Source: Nitrospirota bacterium
GTDB lineage: Bacteria > Nitrospirota > Nitrospiria > Nitrospirales > UBA8639
DNA: 16,880 nt
Assembly (NCBI GenBank): GCA_029865515.1
Contig: JAOUGQ010000034.1
Location: 1 to 16,880 of the forward strand
Reading direction: 5' to 3'
A model generated the notes under the pieces. It did not search any database and was not told where the DNA came from. It worked only from the letters and a program-made list of their open reading frames with translations. Within the stretch, counting starts at the first letter, position 1; every line of letters starts with the position of its first letter. The position numbers and the translations under genes were made by a program. This document shows, one piece after another, positions 6,576 through 11,939 of the stretch.

Positions 6576-7566
6576 ACTGATTTTCCTGATCGTTGGCCTG
6601 GCGGCCCTGGTCGGGATTGTTCTCCACATCGGTCTCGAACCCATCGGTCATACCGTTTCCCAATTAGGTCTCTTGCATCTCGGCATTATCCTTCTCCCCA
6701 TGATTATGGTGTATGGATTGGAAGCCTTGGGGTGGCAGCTTACTCTGGGTGCCCATGCTCGAAAAGTCGGGTTTATCCGGTTGTTTGCCATCCGGATGGC
6801 GGGGGAAACCGTCAATGTCACGACTCCCACGGCCTATGTGGGTGGGGAACCGCTGAAGGCCTATCTTCTGAAACGGTATGGCGTGCCAATGGTGGATGGG
6901 TTGGCGTCCGTGATTACCGCAAAGACCACCATGACCTTAGCGCAGGTCCTCTTTATTTTGCTGGGATTGGCCCTGGCCTTTTTGATTATTGGCGGCTCGG
7001 GCCATTATTGGGTGGCCATGTTGGTCAGTGTGGGGGTTTTAGCGTTTGGAGTCGGGCTGTTTGTGCTGCTTCAACGCTATGGCATGGGGATGGGGGTCTT
7101 GGGCATCTTGCGAGCGTGTGGTATCCGGTTGGCCTTTCTTGAAAAACGCGAACCTCAACTGCAGGAGCTGGACGGCACCATTCGGGGTTTTTATTCTCAG
7201 CACCAGCAGACATTTTATCGGGCTTTGGCCGTATTTTTCCTGGCGTGGCTGACAGAAACGCTCGAGGTCTATGCCATCCTCTATTACCTGGGTGTGAGTA
7301 TCGATGTCTGGGCATCCATCTCAATTGCGGCGGTGACGGTGTTTATTAAAGGGGGAACGTTTTTTATCCCTGGAAGTCTGGGGGCACAAGAAGGAGGCTA
7401 CACGTTACTGTTGATGAGTTTTGGGTATACGGAGGTGACGGGGATTACCTTTGCTTTAATCAGAAGGCTCCGCGAAATTCTCTGGATTCTCTTTGGCCTT
7501 GTCTGTCTGATGGTGCTAAAAAACCAGAACGGCGCATCGGAGCCTATGAGCTCTTTGGAACAGTAG
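6568..7566 (+). CDS. flippase-like membrane protein (LPG synthase TM / UPF0104 / HpnL type)
   Basis: A 332-residue polytopic membrane protein with about seven or eight hydrophobic segments, including roughly 3-22, 37-57, 123-143, 147-168, 217-240, 247-267 and 302-317. GGEPLKAYLLKRYGV at 92-106 and FIPGSLGAQEGGYTLLL at 266-282 are the two conserved patches of the family that includes the membrane part of lysyl-phosphatidylglycerol synthase, AglD and HpnL. Characterised relatives move lipids across the membrane or act with lipid-modifying enzymes. There is no aminoacyl-transfer domain. The GTG start overlaps the end of the phosphotransferase gene by 8 bases, a sign of coupled translation. I infer that it handles the lipid made by that enzyme. 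A role in hopanoid or glycan-lipid transport unrelated to phosphonates is the alternative. Confidence 0.78.
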   Translation: MLKLIFLIVGLAALVGIVLHIGLEPIGHTVSQLGLLHLGIILLPMIMVYGLEALGWQLTLGAHARKVGFIRLFAIRMAGETVNVTTPTAYVGGEPLKAYLLKRYGVPMVDGLASVITAKTTMTLAQVLFILLGLALAFLIIGGSGHYWVAMLVSVGVLAFGVGLFVLLQRYGMGMGVLGILRACGIRLAFLEKREPQLQELDGTIRGFYSQHQQTFYRALAVFFLAWLTETLEVYAILYYLGVSIDVWASISIAAVTVFIKGGTFFIPGSLGAQEGGYTLLLMSFGYTEVTGITFALIRRLREILWILFGLVCLMVLKNQNGASEPMSSLEQ

Positions 7567-7607
7567 GGACAAAATACGTTGATGGTGTGGAAAAAATATT
7601 TCATGGC

Positions 7608-7636
7608 TTGAACTCTCCGGTTCTATCGTGAATAAT
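7608..7636 (+). promoter_or_regulatory. putative promoter of the small unrecognised gene
   Basis: TTGAAC at 7608-7613 and AATAAT at 7631-7636 are separated by 17 bases. Transcription would begin near 7643. That would leave the GTG at 7628 outside the message and support the ATG at 7679 as the start of the next gene, with a leader of about 35 bases. Confidence 0.4.
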
Positions 7637-7678
7637 CGGATCGTCACGGATTGCTCGCAGAGAAAGGACGAAGGACAC

Positions 7679-8110
7679 ATGGATATCGAACTGGGAACGA
7701 ATATTCTTCGAAATACCAACGGCGTCTTCATCGCGCACGGCAAGGAACAACTGCGCATCGAGTGGTTGGAAGAGAAGAAACACCTGGCGTTGAGTATGGG
7801 TGTGTTTATGCCCACGGGAACCGAAGTGGCCAGGTTGCAACGCAATGTCTGGGAACACAACCCGGGCGATCGGTTTGTTCTCACGGAATTACCGGATGGG
7901 GTAAAGGTGGAAGATACGACCCTGAAAACCGTCGTCATGGAAATACACAAAGGGCCAAACCAGACAGTGGCCATTCCTGCTGCAAAATTTTATACCTCGA
8001 AGGGCACGTTGTCTGAAGTCTCCCCGGAATGGTGGCGGGTCGGTAACAAAATGGAGCTGACCGGCATCGACACCGACCTCGAAGGCGGTGGCATCGAACT
8101 CCCCGAATAA
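7679..8110 (+). CDS. unrecognised 143-residue protein
   Basis: I cannot name the family with confidence. From the ATG at 7679 the protein has 143 residues, no signal peptide and no membrane segment. It alternates short hydrophobic and charged stretches (LRIEWLEEK, TVVMEIHKG, QTVAIPAAKFY), which suggests a mainly beta structure. The pattern of an Asn-rich turn, then VxVxD, then an I-x-I strand and a terminal FY-x-SKG resembles small beta-rich proteins of unknown function sometimes found alone or attached to nucleases; this is recall only. AAAGGA at 7663-7668 is 10 bases before the ATG; the alternative GTG at 7628 would add 17 polar residues. It follows the flippase-like gene by 112 bases, but its own putative promoter suggests that it is separate from that operon. 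Confidence 0.65.
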   Translation: MDIELGTNILRNTNGVFIAHGKEQLRIEWLEEKKHLALSMGVFMPTGTEVARLQRNVWEHNPGDRFVLTELPDGVKVEDTTLKTVVMEIHKGPNQTVAIPAAKFYTSKGTLSEVSPEWWRVGNKMELTGIDTDLEGGGIELPE

Positions 8111-8442
8111 GGCCATATCTGCAAACACTCCCTTTCCTCTAGCGTGAAAAGTTATTTGGGACTCTTCTGCTGTGATGATCCCTGGCTACCTTGTCAATGA
8201 TCGCAAGGTACCTGTCCCCCCATTTAGAAGCGCGCTGAGTTGCAGCCTCAAGTTTCCGTGAAAATATTTTACTTGGGCATCACAAGCAATAGAGGCAATG
8301 AGAACGGTATCCGTACAAACGGAAAACGCTCATACTATGTTGTGGATGGAAAGAGGGGAGAAGCGTGGTTCTCAGCCGAATTGTCCGATGCTACAATCGA
8401 TAATCTGCCGACGAGATCGCATGAAAATGAAACATGTGGAAA
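8111..8442. other. non-coding gap with a hairpin
   Basis: About 330 bases between the unrecognised + strand gene and the end of the - strand thiolase gene. The left third is ordinary intergenic sequence with the hairpin listed separately. The right part, from about 8255 to 8440, is richer in A than its surroundings and open in one + strand frame from a TTG at 8240, but that frame runs into the 3' end of the thiolase gene and has no ribosome binding site. I see no recognisable gene, RNA or mobile element; decayed coding sequence is possible. Confidence 0.5.
8187..8210. terminator. perfect 7-base-pair hairpin without a T tract
   Basis: TACCTTG at 8187-8193 is an exact inverted copy of CAAGGTA at 8204-8210, with a 10-base loop. 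The right arm runs into CCTGTCCCCC rather than a run of T, so it is not a classical rho-independent terminator. It lies 77 bases after the stop of the unrecognised gene and could stabilise or help end that message. It could also be a remnant of a palindromic repeat. Confidence 0.3.
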
Positions 8443-9378
8443 TTACTTAGCCGGGGTTTTGGCTCGGGCCATCATGCGGCAGAAGGAGCAGGTCCCGGCA
8501 GTCGTCGGCTGGCTGCATACGATGCAGGGATGCAATGTGGTTTGATCGAGATCACTCATGGAAGGTGACATAGAAGCCGCTTTCTCCTGTTTATCAAGGA
8601 ACCCCCAATAAAACCGTTGCTTGGTTCCCGGCGATTCGGCCTCTAATCGATTCAGGGCGTCTTTGTAGACCAACATTTTCGCCCCCTTGGCCATCGGGCA
8701 TTCTTCGACCAGGTAGTCAATCCGGTTGACCACGGCATAGGCCGCAATTTCCCGTTCCGTCATCCGGTAGAGCGGTTTCACTTTTTTCGCAAAACCTTCG
8801 ACAGAGGCTGGAAGACTTGGGGATTGTTTCTGGAGGTAGGCTTCCTGCCATTGGAGAACATTTCCGAGGAGTCTGGCGGCCTCATCATCTAAATTGTGGC
8901 CGGTCGCCATCACGTCGTAGTGGTGTTGCCAGGCCACCCGATTGAATTGATAACGTTTAATGGTGCCACAGGCCGAGCAGGTGGGTCGCTTAATCAGATT
9001 GGCCAACTCTTTGATCCCCGCTCCCGCATCTTCTTCAACCGTATGAATAGTGAGTTGCGCGCCACAGGGTTCGGCCACCTCCCGGGCAAACTGTTCGACT
9101 TTTTCTTTCGATCGTCCGGAATAACCGGGGATGCCTAAATCCACATACAACGCGTCGGCCCGGTAGCCCAATTTCAGCAGAATTTCCCAGAGGGTCAGGC
9201 TGTCCTTCCCGCCAGAGACGGCGACCAGAATGCGATCGTCAGTGGAAAACATGTGTTGAGCTTTGATGGCCCGTTGTACCTGGGTTCGCACAAATTCGGT
9301 CAGGCAGGTTGCACAAAATGCGGTATTGTGTCTTGGCATCCCAAGCACCGCGCGTTTCGGGCATTTTCGACAGCGCAC
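8443..9378 (-). CDS. ttuA: TtuA/NcsA-type tRNA 2-thiolation enzyme
   Basis: A 311-residue adenylating thiolase of the TtuA/CTU1 family, which replaces the C2 oxygen of a uridine in tRNA with sulfur. Four parts are visible: an N-terminal zinc site (Cys3, Cys6, Cys22, Cys25), the ATP-binding PP-loop SGGKDS at 55-60, three cysteines that can hold a [4Fe-4S] cluster (Cys134 and Cys137 in PTCSACGTIKR, Cys227 in EECPMA), and a C-terminal zinc site (Cys285, Cys288, Cys297, Cys300). These are the features of TtuA rather than of MnmA or ThiI. The gene starts with GTG, 3 bases after the stop of the sulfur-carrier gene, and GGAGG 7 bases upstream lies within that gene's last codons. In Thermus TtuA modifies position 54; archaeal and eukaryotic relatives modify position 34. 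The target here is not settled by sequence. Confidence 0.85.
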   Translation of the reverse strand: MRCRKCPKRAVLGMPRHNTAFCATCLTEFVRTQVQRAIKAQHMFSTDDRILVAVSGGKDSLTLWEILLKLGYRADALYVDLGIPGYSGRSKEKVEQFAREVAEPCGAQLTIHTVEEDAGAGIKELANLIKRPTCSACGTIKRYQFNRVAWQHHYDVMATGHNLDDEAARLLGNVLQWQEAYLQKQSPSLPASVEGFAKKVKPLYRMTEREIAAYAVVNRIDYLVEECPMAKGAKMLVYKDALNRLEAESPGTKQRFYWGFLDKQEKAASMSPSMSDLDQTTLHPCIVCSQPTTAGTCSFCRMMARAKTPAK

Positions 9379-9381
9379 GGG

Positions 9382-9576
9382 TTAGCCTCCGGAAATGACG
9401 GGACGAATTTCGATGCTGTCCCCATCCGCCAGGGTTTCGTCCTCGGTCATGAGATCCCGCCCGCGAATGACCAAATAGGCTTCAGGGATCAAATTGAGTT
9501 CTTTAAAAAGATCAGCGACGCGTTTGGGGCCCTTGATCTCCATTTCTCGAGTTGGATGGCTGAGAGAGATTTTCAT
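9382..9576 (-). CDS. MoaD/ThiS/TtuB-type sulfur carrier protein
   Basis: A 64-residue ubiquitin-like sulfur carrier. The C-terminus is VISGG, and the final Gly-Gly is the site where an E1-like enzyme forms the thiocarboxylate that carries sulfur. The body shows the short beta-grasp pattern of the family, with DGDSIEIRPVISGG at 51-64. The gene is directly upstream of the TtuA-like thiolase with a 3-base gap, which argues that it is the sulfur donor for tRNA thiolation (TtuB-like) rather than for thiamine or molybdopterin. The E1-like activating enzyme is not in the window. There is no clear ribosome binding site before the ATG; the promoter lies so close that the message may be nearly leaderless. 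Confidence 0.85.
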   Translation of the reverse strand: MKISLSHPTREMEIKGPKRVADLFKELNLIPEAYLVIRGRDLMTEDETLADGDSIEIRPVISGG

Positions 9577-9584
9577 AACTTCGC

Positions 9585-9614
9585 ATCATAAAGAGAGATT
9601 CCCGTGATTGGCAA
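9585..9614 (-). promoter_or_regulatory. promoter of the sulfur carrier-thiolase operon
   Basis: Read on the - strand, TTGCCA (9614-9609) and TATGAT (9590-9585) are separated by 18 bases; each box differs from consensus at one position. The -10 box ends 8 bases before the ATG at 9576, so transcription would start within a few bases of the start codon. This agrees with the lack of a ribosome binding site. Confidence 0.5.
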
Positions 9615-9705
9615 ATGGGGTACTGGGAGGGGACTTGTGCACAGAGGGGTTAGGGGTTGTGGATTCCTTTCATTAAGTCGGAGGTTCAGGAAACCGAAAG
9701 AACTA

Positions 9706-9742
9706 TTGAAAACTCAGCTAAAATGATAAGATCGGATATAAT
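9706..9742 (+). promoter_or_regulatory. putative promoter region of the transketolase operon
   Basis: Two overlapping possibilities are visible. The first is TTGAAA at 9706-9711, a 15-base spacer and an extended -10 (TGA followed by TAAGAT, 9724-9732). The second is a perfect TATAAT at 9737-9742 with no good -35 at standard spacing. Either gives a leader of about 75-85 bases before the transketolase gene. A perfect 8-base palindrome TGTGCACA at 9636-9643 lies between this promoter and the divergent one and could be an operator, though it may be chance. Confidence 0.4.
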
Positions 9743-9821
9743 TGGCGAAGAACTGATTTCTCATGGCTGGCGCTGTGTGTTGTAGGGCACCGCGCTATGC
9801 CTTTGTGGAGTAGAGGAGAGC

Positions 9822-11915
9822 ATGATGAATTCCAAGTCCGACGTACGCGATCGTTTATGCATCGATACCATTCGAACTCTAGCGATGGACGCCGTTCAGG
9901 CTGCAAAGTCCGGGCATCCCGGTACCCCGATGGCTCTGGCCCCGGTGGCGTATTGGCTATGGAATCGAGTGTTGCGCTTTGATCCGGACAATCCCATCTG
10001 GCCGAATCGGGACCGGTTTGTGCTGTCTGCCGGGCATGCGTCCATGTTGCTTTATGCCTTGCTGCATCTGTGTGGAGTGAAAGCGGTGAACGGCCAATAT
10101 GAACCATTGGGTGAGCCGTCCGTGACCCTGGATGATATCAAACGGTTTCGGCAGTTAGAGAGTAAATGCCCCGGACATCCCGAATATCGTTGGACATCGG
10201 GTATCGAAATGACCACTGGTCCCTTAGGCCAAGGAGTGGCTACCAGCGTCGGCATGGCGATTGCGCAACGATGGATGGCCGGATACTTCAATCGCCCGGA
10301 TTTTGAGATGTTCAACTACAACGTGTATGCCTTAGCAGGGGATGGATGCTTGATGGAAGGAGTTTCATCAGAAGCGGCTTCTCTTGCCGGACATCTCAAA
10401 CTGTCGAACCTCTGTTGGATCTATGACCACAATAACATTACCATTGAAGGCCATACGGATTTGGCGTTTACCGAAGATGTCGCCGCTCGATTTGAGGCGT
10501 ATGGGTGGAAGGTGATACGGGTAGGGGATGCGAATGATCTCGAGATGTTGGACCAGGCATATGGCACGTTTCTGGAAGAAATGGAACGTCCGACTCTGAT
10601 CATTGTGGATAGTCATATTGCGTTTGGGTCTCCGAATAAACAGGACACGCATGGTGCTCATGGTGAGCCATTGGGGGAAGAAGAAATCCGATTGACTAAA
10701 CGGAATTATGGATGGCCGGAAGACGCGCAATTTCTTGTGCCCGCTGACGTGCCGATTCATTTTCGACACGGTATTGGGAAACGAGGAAAAGACATGCGCG
10801 CCGGGTGGATGTCCCGTTTTGCGGACTATCAAGTCGCGTACCCTGAATTGGCTGATCATCTGTATCAGATGCAGCATAGGCAGCTGCCCGATGGATGGGA
10901 CCGCAAACTTCCTGTGTTCCCGCCGGATGCCAAGGGGCTTGCCGGTCGAGAAGTGTCGGGAATCGTGTTGAATGCCCTGGCCGCTGAAATTCCCTGGCTC
11001 CTCGGGGGCTCGGCTGATTTGGCCCCATCCACGAAGACTCGATTAACTTTTGAAGGAGCCGGGGATTTTACCGGCAGCAATGGATCAGGGAGAAATTTTC
11101 ATTTTGGAGTTCGGGAGCATGCTATGGGGGCCATCGTGAATGGTCTGTCCTTGTCAAAACTCCGCCCCTATGGTTCAGGATTTCTCATCTTCAGCGATTA
11201 TGCCAGACCGGCTATCCGGTTAAGTGCCTTGATGGAAATCCCCGTGGTGCATATCTTTACGCATGATTCAATCGGCGTGGGAGAGGATGGACCGACACAC
11301 CAACCCGTTGAACACATCGCTTCGCTTCGCGCGATTCCAGGAGTCATTGTCTTGCGTCCGGGAGATGCCAACGAAATAGTCGAAGCCTGGAAGGTCATCA
11401 TGCAGCTCCGGCATGAACCGGTGATCTTGATTCTGTCCCGGCAGGCGATGCCCACGTTGGATCGCATGAAATATGCGTCGGCGGCTGGAGTGGCCCAAGG
11501 CGCCTATATTTTTGCAGATGCTCCCGATGGCCGGCCCGATGTGATTTTGCTCGGAACGGGAAGCGAGGTGGCTTTGTGCGTGCAAGCCCATGAGCAGTTG
11601 GCGGTCGACGGCATTCACAGTCGGGTGGTCAGTATGCCCTCATGGGAACTGTTCGAACAACAACCGGAAGAGTATCGACAGTCAGTTATTCCCCCTGATG
11701 TCACCGCACGGGTGTCGGTTGAGCAAGCGTCCGTTTTTGGATGGGAACGCTATGTAGGAACACAGGGGCAGGTGATCGGGATGAACTCATTCGGCGCCTC
11801 GGCTCCACTCAAGGATTTGGCTAAAAAATATGGATTTACGGTTGACCATGTGGTGGCGGCCGCCAAGGCGCAGATCGCGCGCAGACCGACTCAATTGACG
11901 GCCTCTAAACCGTAA
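9822..11915 (+). CDS. tkt: transketolase
   Basis: Transketolase moves two-carbon units between sugar phosphates in the non-oxidative pentose phosphate pathway, using thiamine diphosphate in the cytoplasm. The 697-residue length fits bacterial enzymes. Visible landmarks are His32 in KSGHPGTPM, His72 in SAGHASML, the cofactor motif GDG at 173-175 closing with Asn205 in YDHNNITIEG, and in the second half GVREHAMGA and FTHDSIGVGEDGPTHQPVEH, the substrate-binding segments. Two adjacent ATG codons are possible starts (9822, 9825); AGGAG at 9814-9818 sits better for the second. The stop is 24 bases before the transaldolase fusion gene, so the two form an operon. All key residues are present, and I see no truncation. 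Confidence 0.97.
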   Translation: MMNSKSDVRDRLCIDTIRTLAMDAVQAAKSGHPGTPMALAPVAYWLWNRVLRFDPDNPIWPNRDRFVLSAGHASMLLYALLHLCGVKAVNGQYEPLGEPSVTLDDIKRFRQLESKCPGHPEYRWTSGIEMTTGPLGQGVATSVGMAIAQRWMAGYFNRPDFEMFNYNVYALAGDGCLMEGVSSEAASLAGHLKLSNLCWIYDHNNITIEGHTDLAFTEDVAARFEAYGWKVIRVGDANDLEMLDQAYGTFLEEMERPTLIIVDSHIAFGSPNKQDTHGAHGEPLGEEEIRLTKRNYGWPEDAQFLVPADVPIHFRHGIGKRGKDMRAGWMSRFADYQVAYPELADHLYQMQHRQLPDGWDRKLPVFPPDAKGLAGREVSGIVLNALAAEIPWLLGGSADLAPSTKTRLTFEGAGDFTGSNGSGRNFHFGVREHAMGAIVNGLSLSKLRPYGSGFLIFSDYARPAIRLSALMEIPVVHIFTHDSIGVGEDGPTHQPVEHIASLRAIPGVIVLRPGDANEIVEAWKVIMQLRHEPVILILSRQAMPTLDRMKYASAAGVAQGAYIFADAPDGRPDVILLGTGSEVALCVQAHEQLAVDGIHSRVVSMPSWELFEQQPEEYRQSVIPPDVTARVSVEQASVFGWERYVGTQGQVIGMNSFGASAPLKDLAKKYGFTVDHVVAAAKAQIARRPTQLTASKP

Positions 11916-11939
11916 GCCTTTTTTTTCAAGGAGAACGTG

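Noticed and set aside
7567..7607. Terminator after the flippase-like gene
   Set aside because: The sequence is A/T-rich near 7591-7601, but I find no stem next to a T tract.
8240..8545. 101-codon + strand frame starting with TTG
   Set aside because: It runs 103 bases antisense into the thiolase gene, across the codons for its C-terminal zinc site, and has no ribosome binding site. Retained only as possible decayed sequence.
11917..11931. Short hairpin CCTT/AAGG around the T8 tract that could hide the tal-pgi ribosome binding site
   Set aside because: Only four base pairs with a 7-base loop; too weak to support regulation.
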